Assembly (NCBI GenBank): GCA_963580455.1
Contig: OY756963.1
Location: 13,535,555-13,599,554, forward strand
Source of the DNA: Euonymus europaeus
Taxonomy: Eukaryota > Streptophyta > Magnoliopsida > Celastrales > Celastraceae
Direction of reading: 5' to 3'
DNA length: 64,000 bases
The first letter of the stretch is position 1. Each line of letters begins with the position of its first letter. The notes beneath the pieces were generated by a model that ran no database searches, was not told the DNA's origin, and saw only the letters and a list, made by a program, of their open reading frames with translations. This document shows, in pieces, positions 22,581 to 35,594 of the stretch. A program made the position numbers and the translations under genes.

Positions 22581-24959
22581 ATTTGGCATCGAAATAATTT
22601 TGGAACTTATGCTCGTAAAATTTGACTTAGTAGAACAATAAAAAGTGTACACCGAGCATTTTTTACTGTCTGAAGTTGCTCAACTCTCTCAATGGAGGAG
22701 CTTTTAAAGGTTTTGTCCATTTGTCATTGAAAGTTAATGATTTGACATCAAAATAATCTAGGAAGCTTATACTCGTAAAATTTGACTTAGTAAAACAATA
22801 AAAAGTGTACACCGAGCAACTTTGATGGTACGAAGTTGCTCAACTCTCTCCTTCAGGAGCTTTTAACGATTTTGTCCGTTTGTCATATAAAGTTAATGAT
22901 TTGGCATCGAAATAATCTTGGAAGCTTATAATCGTAAAATTTGACATAGTAGAACAGTAAAAATTGTACACCGAGCAACTTAGATGGCCCGAAGTTTCTT
23001 AACTCTCTCCATGGAGGAGCTTTTAACGATTTTGTCTATTTGTCATAGAAAGTTAATGATTTGGCATCGAAATAATCTTGGAACTTATATTCGTAAAATT
23101 TGACTTAGTAGAACCATAAAAAGTGTACACCGAGCAACTTTGACTGTCTGAAGTTGCTCAACTCTCTCAATGGAGGAGCTTTTAACGGTTTTGTCCATTT
23201 GTCATGGAAAGTTAATGATTTGACATCAAAATAATCTCGGAAGCTTATACTCGTAAAATTTGACTTAGGAGAACAATAAAAAGTGTATACAGAGCAACTT
23301 TGATGGTTCGAAATTGCTCAACTCTTTATATGGAGCGGCTTTAAACGGTTATGTCCTTTTCTCATAGAAAGTTAATGATTTGCCAACGAAATAATCTTGG
23401 AAGCTTACACTCGTAAAATTTGACTTAGTAGAACAGTAAAAAGTGTACATCGAGCAACTTAGATGGTCCGAAGTTGCACAACTCTCTATATGGAGGAGCT
23501 TTTAACATTTTTGTCCATTTCTCAATAAAAGTTAATGATTTGGCATCGAAATAATCTTCGAAACTTATACTCGTAAAATTTGACTTAGTAGAACAGTAAA
23601 AAGTGTACACCGAGCAACTTAGATGGTCCGAAGTTGCTCAACTCTCTCCATGGAGGAGCTTTTAACGATTTTGTCCATTTGTCATAAAAAGTTAATGATT
23701 TGGCATCGAAATAATCTTGGAACTTATACGCGTAAAATTTGACTTAGTAGAACAATAAAAAGTGTACACCGAGCAACTTTGACTGTCTGAAGTTGCTCAA
23801 CTCTCTCAATGGAGGAGCTTTTAACGGTTTTGTCCATTTGTCATAGAAAGTTAGCGATTGGCATCAAAATAATCTTGGAAGCTTATACTCGTAAAATTTA
23901 ACTTAGTAGAACAATAAAAGGTGTACACCGAGCAACTTTGATGGTTCGAAGTTGCTCAACTCTTTATATGGAGCAGCTTTAAACGGTTATGTCCTTTTCT
24001 CATAGAAAGTTAATGATTTGGCAACGAAATAATCTTGGAAGCTTACACTCGAAAAATTTTACTTAGTAGAACAGTAAAAAGTGTACACCGAGAAACTTAG
24101 ATGGTCCGAAGTTGCTCAACTCTCTCCATGGAGGAGCTTTTAACGATTTTGTCCATTTGTCATAGAAAGTTAATTATTTGACATCGAAATAATCATGGAA
24201 GCTTATACTCGTAAAATTTGACTTAGTAGAACAATAAAAAGTGTACACTGAGCAACTTTGATGTTCAGAAGTTGCTCAACTCTCTCTATGGAGGAGCTTC
24301 TAACGGTTTTGCCCATTTGTCATAAAAAGTTAATGATTTGACATCTAAATAGTCTAGGAAGCTTATACTCATAAAATTTGACATAGAAGAACTATAAAAA
24401 GTGTACACCGAGCAACTTTGATGGTCCCGAGTTGCTCAACTCTCTCCATGGAGGAGCTTTTAACGGTTTTGTCCATTTGTCATAGAAAGTTAATGATTTG
24501 ACATCAAAATAATCTTGGAAGCTTATACTCGTAAAATTTGACTTAGTAGAACAATAAAAAGTGTACACCGAGCAACTTTGATGGTCCGAAGTTGCTCAAC
24601 TCTCTCCATGAAGGAGCTTTTAACGATTTTGTCCATTTGTCATAAAAAGTTAATGATTTGGTATCGAAATAATCTTGGAACTTATACGCGTAAAATTTGA
24701 CTTAGTAGAACAATAAAAAGTGTACACCGAGCAACTTTGACTGTCTGAAGTTGCTCAACTCTCTCAATGGAGGAGCTTTTAACGGTTTTGTCCATTTGTC
24801 ATAGAAAGTTAGTGATTTGACATCAAAATAATCTTGGAAGCTTATACTCATAAAATTTAACTTAGTAGAACAATAAAAGATGTACACCGAGCAACTTTGA
24901 TGGTTCGAAGTTGCTCAACTCTTTATATGGAGCAGCTTTAAACGGTTATGTCCTTTTCT
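22147..24959 (+). repeat. HOR-A copy 4 (2,813 bp, detached)
   Basis: This copy has the same length as copies 1-3 and the same monomer order. It is flanked on both sides by intact monomers, so it lacks the 99-bp chimera. It differs at more sites, for example GGTCCCGAGTTGC near 24,424, where copies 2 and 3 have GGTCCAGAGTTGC. This suggests it is an older relative of the unit that was later tandemly amplified. Confidence 0.88.
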
Positions 24960-26324
24960 CATAGAAAGTTAATGATTTGGCAACGAAATAATCTTGGAAG
25001 CTTACACTCGAAAAATTTTACTTAGTAGAACAGTAAAAAGTGTACACCGAGAAACTTAGATGGTCCGAAGTTGCTCAACTCTCTCCATGGAGGAGCTTTT
25101 AACGATTTTGTCCATTTGTCATAGAAAGTTAATTATTTGACATCGAAATAATCATGGAAGCTTATACTCGTAAAATTTGACTTAGTAGAACAATAAAAAG
25201 TGTACACTGAGCAACTTTGATGTTCAGAAGTTGCTCAACTCTCTCTATGGAGGAGATTCTAACGGTTTTGCCCATTTGTCATAAAAAGTTAATGATTTGA
25301 CATCTAAATAATCTAGGAAGCTTATACTCATAAAATTTGACATAGAAGAACTATAAAAAGTGTACACCGAGCAACTTTGCTGGTCCGGAGTTGCTCAACT
25401 CTCTCCATGGAGGAGCTTTTAACGGTTTTGTCCATTTGTCATAGAAAGTTAATGATTTGACATCAAAATAATCTTGGAAGCTTATACTCGTAAAATTTGA
25501 CTTAGTAGAACAATAAAAAGTGTACACCGAGCAACTTTGCTGGTCCGGAGTTGCTCAACTCTCTCCATGGAGGAGCTTTTAACGGTTTTGTCCATTTGTC
25601 ATAGAAAGTTAATGATTTGGCATCGAACTAATCTTGGAACTTATACTCGTAAAATTTGACTTAGTAGAACCATAAAAAGTGTACACCGAGCAACTTTGAC
25701 TGTCCGAAGTTGCTCAACTCTCTATATGGAGGATCTTTTAACGGTTTTGTCCATTTCTCAATAAAAGTTAATGATTTGGCATCGAAATAATATTCGAAAC
25801 TTATACTCGTAAAATTTGACTTGGTAGAATAATATCTAGTGTACACCGAGCAACATTGGTGGTCCCAAGTTGCTCAACTCTCTCCATGGAAGTGCTTTTA
25901 AAGGTTTTGTCCATTGGTCATAGAAAGTTAATGTTTTGGCATAGAAATAATCTTTGAAGCTTATACCCGTAAAATTTGACTTAGTAAAACAATAAAAAGT
26001 GTACACCGAGCAACTTCGATGGTCCGAAGTTGCTCAACTCTCTCCATAGAAGAGCTTTTAAACGTTTTGTCCATTTGTCCTCGAAACTTGGGATTTTGGC
26101 ATCGAAATAATCTAGGAAGCATATACTCGTAAAATTTGACATAGAAGAGCTATAAAAAGTGTACACCGAGCAACTTTGATGGTCCGGAGTTGCTCAACTC
26201 TCTCCATGGAGGAGCTTTTAACGATTTTGTCCATTTGTCATAGAAAGTTAATGATTTGACATCAAAATAATCTTGGAAGCTTATACTCGTAAAATTTGAC
26301 TTAGTAGAACAATAAAAAGTGTAC
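24960..26324 (+). repeat. Bridge from HOR-A to HOR-B, including first 799-bp unit
   Basis: After HOR-A copy 4 come intact m2-, m3- and m4-type monomers, then two successive monomers with CTTTGCTGGTCCGG (from 25,366 and 25,526). The five-monomer unit 25,526-26,324 follows. It contains a hybrid monomer with a GAACCAT and GACTGTCCGAAG head and an m6-type CTATATGGAGGATC tail, then m7-, m8- and m9-like monomers. Confidence 0.82.
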
Positions 26325-27000
26325 ACCGAGCAACTTTGCTGGTCCGGAGTTGCTCAACTCTCTCCATGGAGGAGCTTTTAACGGTTTTGTCCATTTGTCA
26401 TAGAAAGTTAATGATTTGGCATCGAACTAATCTTGGAACTTATACTCGTAAAATTTGACTTAGTAGAACCATAAAAAGTGTACACCGAGCAACTTTGACT
26501 GTCCGAAGTTGCTCAACTCTCTATATGGAGGATCTTTTAACGGTTTTGTCCATTTCTCAATAAAAGTTAATGATTTGGCATCGAAATAATATTCGAAACT
26601 TATACTCGTAAAATTTGACTTGGTAGAATAATATCTAGTGTACACCGAGCAACATTGGTGGTCCCAAGTTGCTCAACTCTCTCCATGGAAGTGCTTTTAA
26701 AGGTTTTGTCCATTGGTCATAGAAAGTTAATGTTTTGGCATAGAAATAATCTTTGAAGCTTATACCCGTAAAATTTGACTTAGTAAAACAATAAAAAGTG
26801 TACACCGAGCAACTTCGATGGTCCGAAGTTGCTCAACTCTCTCCATAGAAGAGCTTTTAAACGTTTTGTCCATTTGTCCTCGAAACTTGGGATTTTGGCA
26901 TCGAAATAATCTAGGAAGCATATACTCGTAAAATTTGACATAAAAGAGCTATAAAAAGTGTACACCGAGCAACTTTGATGGTCCGGAGTTGCTCAACTCT
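26325..27000 (+). repeat. Second copy of the 799-bp five-monomer unit
   Basis: This stretch repeats 25,526 onward at an offset of 799 bp, with the same CTTTGCTGGTCCGG monomer and the same hybrid monomer. Differences are few, such as TAAAAGAGC near 26,941 where the first copy has TAGAAGAGC. The second copy runs on into HOR-B monomers m9 and m10, where the first copy turned back. Confidence 0.82.
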
Positions 27001-28880
27001 CTCCATGAAGGAGCTTTTAACGGTTTTGTCCATTCGTCATAAAAAGTTAATGATTTGACATCGAAATAATCTTGGAAGCTTACACTCGTAAAATTTGACT
27101 TAGTAGAACAATAAAAAGTGTGCACCGAGCAACTTAGATGGTCTGAAGTTGCTCAACTCTCTCCATGGAGAAACTTTTAACGATTTTGTCCGTTTGTCAT
27201 AGAAAGTTGATGATTTGGCATCGAAATAATCTTTGAAGCTTATAATCATAAAATTTGACTTAGTAGAACAGTAAAAGGTGTACACCGAGCAACTTAGATG
27301 GTCCGAAGTTGCTCAACTCTCTCCATGGAGGAGCTTTTAACGATTTTGTCCATTTGTCATAGAAAGTTAATGATTTGGCATCGAAATAATCTTGGAACTT
27401 ATACTCGTAAAATTTGACTTAGTAGAACCATAAAAAGTGTACACCGAGCAACTTTGACTGTCTGAAGTTGCTCAACTCTCTCAATGGAGGAGCTTTTAAC
27501 GGTTTTGTACATTTGTCATGGAAAGTTAATGATTTGACATCAAAATAATCTCGGAAGCTTATACTCATAAAATTTGACTTAGGAGAACAATAAAAAGTGT
27601 ATACAGAGCAACTTTGATGGTTCGAAATTGCTCAACTCTTTATATGGAGCAGCTTTAAACGGTTATGTCCTTTTCTCATAGAAAGTTAATGATTTGGCAA
27701 CGAAATAATCTTGGAAGCTTACACTCGTAAAATTTGACTTAGTAGAACAGTAAAAAGTGTACATCGAGCAACTTAGATGATCCGAAGTTGCACAACTCTC
27801 TATATGGAGGAGCTTTTAACATTTTTGTCCATTTCTCAATAAAAGTTAATGATTTGGCATCGAAATAATCTTGGAACTTATACGCGTAAAATTTGACTTA
27901 GTAGAACAATAAAAAGTGTACACCGAGCAACTTTGACTATCTGAAGTTGCTCAACTCTCTCAATGGAGGAGCTTTTAACGGTTTTGTCCATTTGTCATAG
28001 AAAGTTAGTGATTTGACATCAAAATAATCTTGGAAGCTTATACTCGTAAAATTTAACTTAGTAGAACAATAAAAGGTGTACACCGAGCAGCTTTGATGGT
28101 TCGAAGTTGCTCAACTCTTTATATGGAGCAGCTTTAAACGGTTATGTCCTTTTCTCATAGAAAGTTAATGATTTGGCAACGAAATAATCTTGGAAGCTTA
28201 CACTCGAAAAATTTTACTTAGTAGAACAGTAAAAAGTGTACACCGAGAAACTTAGATGGTCCGAAGTTGCTCAACTCTCTCCATGGAGGAGCTTTTAACG
28301 ATTTTGTCCATTTGTCATAGAAAGTTAATTATTTGACATCGAAATAATCATGGAAGCTTATACTCGTAAAATTTGACTTAGTAGAACAATAAAAAGTGTA
28401 CACTGAGCAACTTTGATGTTCAGAAGTTGCTCAACTCTCTCTATGGAGGAGCTTCTAACGGTTTTGCCCATTTGTCATAAAAAGTTAATGATTTGACATC
28501 TAAATAATCTAGGAAGCTTATACTCATAAAATTTGACATAGAAGAACTATAAAAAGTGTACACCGAGCAACTTTGATGGTCCGGAGTTGCTCAACTCTCT
28601 CCATGGAGGTGCTTTTAACGGTTTTGTCCATTTGTCATAGAAAGTTAATGATTTGACATCAAAATAATCTTGGAAGCTTATACTCGTAAAATTTGACTTA
28701 GTAGAACAATAAAAAGTGTACACCGAGCAACTTTGATGGTCCGAAGTTGTTCAACTCTCTCCATGGAGGAGCTTTTAACGATTTTGTCCATTTGTCATAA
28801 AAAGTTAATGATTTGGTATCGAAATAATCTTGGAAATTATACGCGTAAAATTTGACTTAGTAGAACAATAAAAAGTGTAC
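26484..28880 (+). repeat. HOR-B copy 0 (partial, m6-m21, one fusion)
   Basis: This is the first recognisable HOR-B copy. It enters at the m6-like hybrid and runs m7 to m13. An m14/m15 fusion follows near 27,840-27,890, where CAATAAAAG is followed directly by CTTGGAACTTATACGCG; then come m16 to m21. Its m21 has GAAGTTGTTCAAC (near 28,743), the marker that precedes alpha-type copies. Confidence 0.82.
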
Positions 28881-29353
28881 ACCGAGCAACTTTGACTGTC
28901 TGAAGTTGCTCAACTCTCTCAATGGAGGAGCTTTTAACGGTTTTGTCCATTTGTCATAGAAAGTTAGTGATTTGACATCGAAATAATCTTGGAAGCTTAT
29001 ACTCGTAAAATTTAACTTAGTAGAACAATAAAAGGTGTACACCGAGCAACTTTGATGGTTCGAAGTTCCTCAACTCTTTATATGGAGCAGCTTTAAACGG
29101 TTATGTCCTTTTCTCATAGAAAGTTAATGATTTGGCAACGAAATAATCTTGGAAGCTTACACTCGAAAAATTTTACTTAGTAGATCAGTAAAAAGTGTAC
29201 ACCGAGAAACTTAGATGGTCCGAAGTTGCTCAACTCTCTCCATGGAGGAGCTTTTAATGATTTTGTCCATTTGTCATAGAAAGTTAATTATTTGACATCG
29301 AAATAATCATGGAAGCTTATACTCGTAAAATTTGACTTAGTAGAACAATAAAA

Positions 29354-29363
29354 AGTGTACACT
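29354..29363. other. 10-bp palindrome AGTGTACACT (m4 type)
   Basis: Most monomers have the 8-bp palindrome GTGTACAC (with a BsrGI site, TGTACA) just before the main inverted repeat. In m4 and m19 types a C-to-T change gives ACACTGAGC and extends it to 10 bp. It is a second dyad about 25 bp from the centre of the main one. Confidence 0.8.
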
Positions 29364-29557
29364 GAGCAACTTTGATGTTCAGAAGTTGCTCAACTCTCTC
29401 TATGGAGGAGCTTCTAACGGTTTTGCCCATTTATCATAAAAAGTTAATGATTTGACATCTAAATAATCTAGGAAGCTTATACTCATAAAATTTGACATAG
29501 AAGAACTATAAAAAGTGTACAACGAGCAACTTTGATGGTCCGGAGTTGCTCAACTCT

Positions 29558-29567
29558 CTCCATGGAG
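29558..29567. other. 10-bp palindrome CTCCATGGAG
   Basis: This is a third dyad, a short distance after the right arm of the main inverted repeat, containing an NcoI site. It is intact in many monomers. It is altered in the CTCAATGGAGG (m1, m12, m16), CTATATGGAG (m6, m14) and TTATATGGAGC (m2, m13, m17) types. Confidence 0.8.
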
Positions 29568-29612
29568 GAGCTTTTAACGGTTTTGTCCATTTGTCATAGA
29601 AAGTTAATGATT

Positions 29613-29620
29613 TGACGTCA
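29613..29620. other. TGACGTCA palindrome in m5 (HOR-B marker)
   Basis: A single A-to-G change in the usual TGACATCA gives a perfect 8-bp palindrome that matches the core of CRE and plant bZIP (C-box) sites. It is present in m5 of HOR-B copies 1, 2, 3, 5, 6, 7, 8 and 9 and missing from copy 4. It is useful as a lineage marker; binding is unproven and could be chance. Confidence 0.75.
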
Positions 29621-30146
29621 AAATAATCTTGGAAGCTTATACTCGTAAAATTTGACTTAGTAGAACAATAAAAAGTGTACACCGAGCAACTTTGATGGTC
29701 CGAAGTTGCTCAACTCTCTATATGGAGGATCTTTTAACGGTTTTGTCCATTTCTCAATAAAAGTTAATGATTTGGCATCGAAATAATATTCGAACCTTAT
29801 ACTCGTAAAATTTGACTTGGTAGAATAATATCTAGTGTACACCGAGCAACATTGGTGGTCCCAAGTTGCTCAACTCTTTCCATGGAAGAGCTTTTAAAGG
29901 TTTTGTCCATTGGTCATAGAAAGTTAATGTTTTGGCATAGAAATAATCTTCGAAGCTTATACCCGTAAAATTTGACTTAGTAAAACAATAAAAAGTGTAC
30001 ACCGAGCAACTTCGATGGTCCGAAGTTGCTCAACTCTCTCCATAGAAGAGCTTTTAAACGTTTTGTCCATTTGTCCTCGAAACTTGGGATTTTGGCATCG
30101 AAATAATCTAGGAAGCATATACTCGTAAAATTTGACATAGAAGAGC

Positions 30147-30155
30147 TATAAAAAG
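30147..30155 (+). promoter_or_regulatory. TATA-box-like TATAAAAAG (recurrent, unproven)
   Basis: The m4- and m8-type monomers have CTATAAAAAG where others have CAATAAAAAG or CAGTAAAAAG. The motif resembles a TATA box and recurs many times across the array. Satellite transcription is known in many eukaryotes, but nothing else here supports a promoter, so this is a weak call. Confidence 0.2.
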
Positions 30156-30160
30156 TGTAC

Positions 30161-30320
30161 ACCGAGCAACTTTGATGGTCCGGAGTTGCTCAACTCTCTC
30201 CATGGAGGAGCTTTTAACGGTTTTGTCCATTCGTCATAAAAAGTTAATGATTTGACATCGAAATAATCTTGGAAGCTTATACTCGTAAAATTTGACTTAG
30301 TAGAACAATAAAAAGTGTGC
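30161..30320 (+). repeat. Representative 160-bp satellite monomer (type m9)
   Basis: This is a typical full-length monomer, with the phase set at the ACCGAG that follows GTGTAC. It holds the inverted arms GAGCAACTT and AAGTTGCTC (here the right arm is GAGTTGCTC), the 10-bp palindrome CTCCATGGAG with an NcoI site, and a HindIII site AAGCTT. It also has short A or T tracts (TTTT, AAAATTT, AAAAA). Many monomers are 159 bp because GGAAGCTTA has lost one base to become GGAACTTA, which also destroys the HindIII site. A few are 158 bp, where CTAGGAAGCTTA has become CTAGGGCTTA. Confidence 0.95.
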
Positions 30321-32237
30321 ACCGAGCAACTTAGATGGTCGGAAGTTGCTCAACTCTCTCCATGGAGAAACTTTTAACGATTTTGTCCGTTTGTCATAGA
30401 AAGTTGATGATTTGGCATCGAAATAATCTTTGAAGCTTATAATCATAAAATTTGACTTAGTAGAACAGTAAAAGGTGTACACCGAGCAACTTAGATGGTC
30501 CGAAGTTGCTCAACTCTCTCCATGGAGGAGCTTTTAACGATTTTGTCCATTTGTCATAGAAAGTTAATGATTTGGCATCGAAATAATCTTGGAACTTATA
30601 CTCGTAAAATTTGACTTAGTAGAACCATAAAAAGTGTACACCGAGCAACTTTGACTGTCTGAAGTTGCTCAACTCTCTCAATGGAGGAGCTTTTAACGGT
30701 TTTGTACATTTGTCATGGAAAGTTAATGATTTGACATCACAATAATCTCGGAAGCTTATACTCGTAAAATTTGACTTAGGAGAACAATAAAAAGTGTATA
30801 CAGAGCAACTTTGATGGTTCGAAATTGCTCAACTCTTTATATGGAGCAGCTTTAAACGGTTATGTCCTTTTCTCATAGAAAGTTAATGATTTGGCAACGA
30901 AATAATCTTGGAAGCTTACACTCGTAAAATTTGACTTAGTAGAACAGTAAAAAGTGTACATCGAGCAACTTAGATGATCCGAAGTTGCACAACTCTCTAT
31001 ATGGAGGAGCTTTTAACATTTTTGTCCATTTCTCAATAAAAGTTAATGATTTGGCATCGAAATAATCTTCGAAACTTATACTCGTAAAATTTGACTTAGT
31101 AGAACAGTAAAAAGTGTACACCGAGCAACTTAGATGGTCCGAAGTTGCTCAACTCTCTCCATGGAGGAGCTTTTAACGATTTTGTCCATTTGTCATAAAA
31201 AGTTAATGATTTGGCATCGAAATAATCTTGGAACTTATACGCGTAAAATTTGACTTAGTAGAACAATAAAAAGTGTACACCGAGCAACTTTGACTATCTG
31301 AAGTTGCTCAACTCTCTCAATGGAGGAGCTTTTAACGGTTTTGTCCATTTGTCATAGAAAGTTAGTGATTTGACATCAAAATAATCTTGGAAGCTTATAC
31401 TCGTAAAATTTAACTTAGTAGAACAATAAAAGGTGTACACCGAGCAGCTTTGATGGTTCGAAGTTGCTCAACTCTTTATATGGAGCAGCTTTAAACGGTT
31501 ATGTCCTTTTCTCATAGAAAGTTAAAGATTTGGCAACGAAATAATCTTGGAAGCTTACACTCGAAAAATTTTACTTAGTAGAACAGTAAAAAGTGTACAC
31601 CGAGAAACTTAGATGGTCCGAAGTTGCTCAACTCTCTCCATGGAGGAGCTTTTAACGATTTTGTCCATTTGTCATAGAAAGTTAATTATTTGACATCGAA
31701 ATAATCATGGAAGCTTATACTCGTAAAATTTGACTTAGTAGAACAATAAAAAGTGTACACTGAGCAACTTTGATGTTCAGAAGTTGCTCAACTCTCTCTA
31801 TGGAGGAGCTTCTAACGGTTTTGCCCATTTGTCATAAAAAGTTAATGATTTGACATCTAAATAATCTAGGAAGCTTATACTCATAAAATTTGACATAGAA
31901 GAACTATAAAAAGTGTACACCGAGCAACTTTGATGGTCCGGAGTTGCTCAACTCTCTCCATGGAGGTGCTTTTAACGGTTTTGTCCATTTGTCATAGAAA
32001 GTTAATGATTTGACATCAAAATAATCTTGGAAGCTTATACTCGTAAAATTTGACTTAGTAGAACAATAAAAAGTGTACACCGAGCAACTTTGATGGTCCG
32101 AAGTTGCTCAACTCTCTCCATGGAGGAGCTTTTAACGATTTTGTCCATTTGTCATAAAAAGTTAATGATTTGGTATCGAAATAATCTTGGAAATTATACG
32201 CGTAAAATTTGACTTAGTAGAACAATAAAAAGTGTAC

Positions 32238-35200
32238 ACCGAGCAACTTTGACTGTCTGAAGTTGCTCAACTCTCTCAATGGAGGAGCTTTTAACGGTTT
32301 TGTCCATTTGTCATAGAAAGTTAGTGATTTGACATCGAAATAATCTTGGAAGCTTATACTCGTAAAATTTAACTTAGTAGAACAATAAAAGGTGTACACC
32401 GAGCAACTTTGATGGTTCGAAGTTGCTCAACTCTTTATATGGAGCAGCTTTAAACGGTTATGTCCTTTTCTCATAGAAAGTTAATGATTTGGCAACGAAA
32501 TAATCTTGGAAGCTTACACTCGAAAAATTTTACTTAGTAGAACAGTAAAAAGTGTACACCGAGAAACTTAGATGGTCCGAAGTTGCTCAACTCTCTCCAT
32601 GGAGGAGCTTTTAACGATTTTGTCCATTTGTCATAGAAAGTTAATTATTTGACATCGAAATAATCATGGAAGCTTATACTCGTAAAATTTGACTTAGTAG
32701 AACAATAAAAAGTGTACACTGAGCAACATTGATGTTCAGAAGTTGCTCAACTCTCTCTATGGAGGAGCTTCTAACGGTTTTGCCCATTTATCATAAAAAG
32801 TTAATGATTTGACATCTAAATAATCTAGGAAGCTTATACTCATAAAATTTGACATAGAAGAACTATAAAAAGTGTACACCGAGCAACTTTGATGGTCCGG
32901 AGTTGCTCAACTCTCTCCATGGAGGAGCTTTTAACGGTTTTGTCCATTTGTCATAGAAAGTTAATGATTTGACGTCAAAATAATCTTGGAAGCTTATACT
33001 CGTAAAATTTGACTTAGTAGAACAATAAAAAGTGTACACCGAGCAACTTTGATGGTCCGAAGTTGCTCAACTCTCTATATGGAGGATCTTTTAACGGTTT
33101 TGTCCATTTCTCAATAAAAGTTAATGATTTGGCATCGAAATAATATTCGAACCTTATACTCGTAAAATTTGACTTGGTAGAATAATATCTAGTGTACACC
33201 GAGCAACATTGGTGGTCCCAAGTTGCTCAACTCTCTCCATGGAAGAGCTTTTAAAGGTTTTGTCCATTGGTCATAGAAAGTTAATGTTTTGGCATAGAAA
33301 TAATCTTCGAAGCTTATACCCGTAAAATTTGACTTAGTAAAACAATAAAAAGTGTACACCGAGCAACTTCGATGGTCCGAAGTTGCTCAACTCTCTCCAT
33401 AGAAGAGCTTTTAAACGTTTTGTCCATTTGTCCTCGAAACTTGGGATTTTGGCATCGAAATAATCTAGGAAGCATATACTCGTAAAATTTGACATAGAAG
33501 AGCTATAAAAAGTGTACACCGAGCAACTTTGATGGTCCGGAGTTGCTCAACTCTCTCCATGGAGGAGCTTTTAACGGTTTTGTCCATTCGTCATAAAAAG
33601 TTAATGATTTGACATCGAAATAATCTTGGAAGCTTATACTCGTAAAATATGACTTAGTAGAACAATAAAAAGTGTGCACCGAGCAACTTAGATGGTCGGA
33701 AGTTGCTCAACTCTCTCCATGGAGAAACTTTTAACGATTTTGTCCGTTTGTCATAGAAAGTTGATGATTTGGCATCGAAATAATCTTTGAAGCTTATAAT
33801 CATAAAATTTGACTTAGTAGAACAGTAAAAGGTGTACACCGAGCAACTTAGATGGTCCGAAGTTGCTCAACTCTCTCCATGGAGGAGCTTTTAACGATTT
33901 TGTCCATTTGTCATAGAAAGTTAATGATTTGGCATCAAAATAATCTTGGAACTTATACTCGTAAAATTTGACTTAGTAGAACCATAAAAAGTGTACACCG
34001 AGCAACTTTGACTGTCTGAAGTTGCTCAACTCTCTCAATGGAGGAGCTTTTAACGGTTTTGTACATTTGTCATGGAAAGTTAATGATTTGACATCAAAAT
34101 AATCTCGGAAGCTTATACTCGTAAAATTTGACTTAGGAGAACAATAAAAAGTGTATACAGAGCAACTTTGATGGTTCGAAATTGCTCAACTCTTTATATG
34201 GAGCAGCTTTAAACGGTTATGTCCTTTTCTCATAGAAAGTTAATGATTTGGCAACGAAATAATCTTGGAAGCTTACACTCGTAAAATTTGACTTAGTAGA
34301 ACAGTAAAAAGTGTACATCGAGCAACTTAGATGATCCGAAGTTGCACAACTCTCTATATGGAGGAGCTTTTAACATTTTTGTCCATTTCTCAATAAAAGT
34401 TAATGATTTGGCATCGAAATAATCTTCGAAACTTATACTCGTAAAATTTGACTTAGTAGAACAGTAAAAAGTGTACACCGAGCAACTTAGATGGTCCGAA
34501 GTTGCTCAACTCTCTCCATGGAGGAGCTTTTAACGATTTTGTCCATTTGTCATAAAAAGTTAATGATTTGGCATCGAAATAATCTTGGAACTTATACGCG
34601 TAAAATTTGACTTAGTAGAACAATAAAAAGTGTACACCGAGCAACTTTGACTATCTGAAGTTGCTCAACTCTCTCAATGGAGGAGCTTTTAACGGTTTTG
34701 TCCATTTGTCATAGAAAGTTAGTGATTTGACATCAAAATAATCTTGGAAGCTTATACTCGTAAAATTTAACTTAGTAGAACAATAAAAGGTGTACACCGA
34801 GCAGCTTTGATGGTTCGAAGTTGCTCAACTCTTTATATGGAGCAGCTTTAAACGGTTATGTCCTTTTCTCATAGAAAGTTAATGATTTGGCAACGAAATA
34901 ATCTTGGAAGCTTACACTCGAAAAATTTTACTTAGTAGAACAGTAAAAAGTGTACACCGAGAAACTTAGATGGTCCGAAGTTGCTCAACTCTCTCCATGG
35001 AGGAGCTTTTAACGATTTTGTCCATTTGTCATAGAAAGTTAATTATTTGACATCGAAATAATCATAGAAGCTTATACTCGTAAAATTTGACTTAGTAGAA
35101 CAATAAAAAGTGTACACTGAGCAACTTTGATGTTCAGAAGTTGCTCAACTCTCTCTATGGAGGAGCTTCTAACGGTTTTGCCCATTTGTCATAAAAAGTT

Positions 35201-35594
35201 AATGATTTGACATCTAAATAATCTAGGAAGCTTATACTCATAAAATTTGACATAGAAGAACTATAAAAAGTGTACACCGAGCAACTTTGATGGTCCGGAG
35301 TTGCTCAACTCTCTCCATGGAGGTGCTTTTAACGGTTTTGTCCATTTGTCATAGAAAGTTAATGATTTGACATCAAAATAATCTTGGAAGCTTATACTCG
35401 TAAAATTTGACTTAGTAGAACAATAAAAAGTGTACACCGAGCAACTTTGATGGTCCGAAGTTGTTCAACTCTCTCCATGGAGGAGCTTTTAACGATTTTT
35501 TCCATTTGTCATAAAAAGTTAATGATTTGGTATCGAAATAATCTTGGAAATTATACGCGTAAAATTTGACTTAGTAGAACAATAAAAAGTGTAC
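32238..35594 (+). repeat. HOR-B copy 2, full 21 monomers (3,357 bp), beta type
   Basis: This has the same 21-monomer order and exactly the same length as copy 1. Beta markers are GTTGCTC in m2, TTTTAACGA in m3, CAACATTGATG in m4 (near 32,727) and TTGTTC in m21 (near 35,461). It shares AAAATATGAC in m9/m10 and GGCATCAAAA in m11 with copy 6, which makes that its closest relative by eye. Confidence 0.95.

Larger units (their letters stand above)
28881..32237 (+). repeat. HOR-B copy 1, full 21 monomers (3,357 bp), alpha type
   Basis: This is the reference unit for numbering. Key markers: m1 GTTAGTG; m2 GTTATGTCC with CGAAAAATTTTAC; m3 TTAATTATTTG; m4 TTCAGAAG and TTTGCCC; m5 TGACGTCA; m6 AATATCTAGTG; m7 GGTCCCAAG; m8 CTTCGATGGTCCGAAG; m9 CATTCGTC; m10 GGAGAAAC; m12 TTGTACATTTG; m13 ATACAGAGC; m14 GATGATCC; m15 TACGCG; m16 GACTATCTG; m17 GAGCAGC; m20 GGAGGTGC; m21 TGGTATCG. 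Eighteen monomers are 160 bp; m11, m15 and m21 are 159 bp. Alpha markers are GTTCCTC in m2 and TTTTAATGA in m3; its m21 has TTGCTC. Confidence 0.95.
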
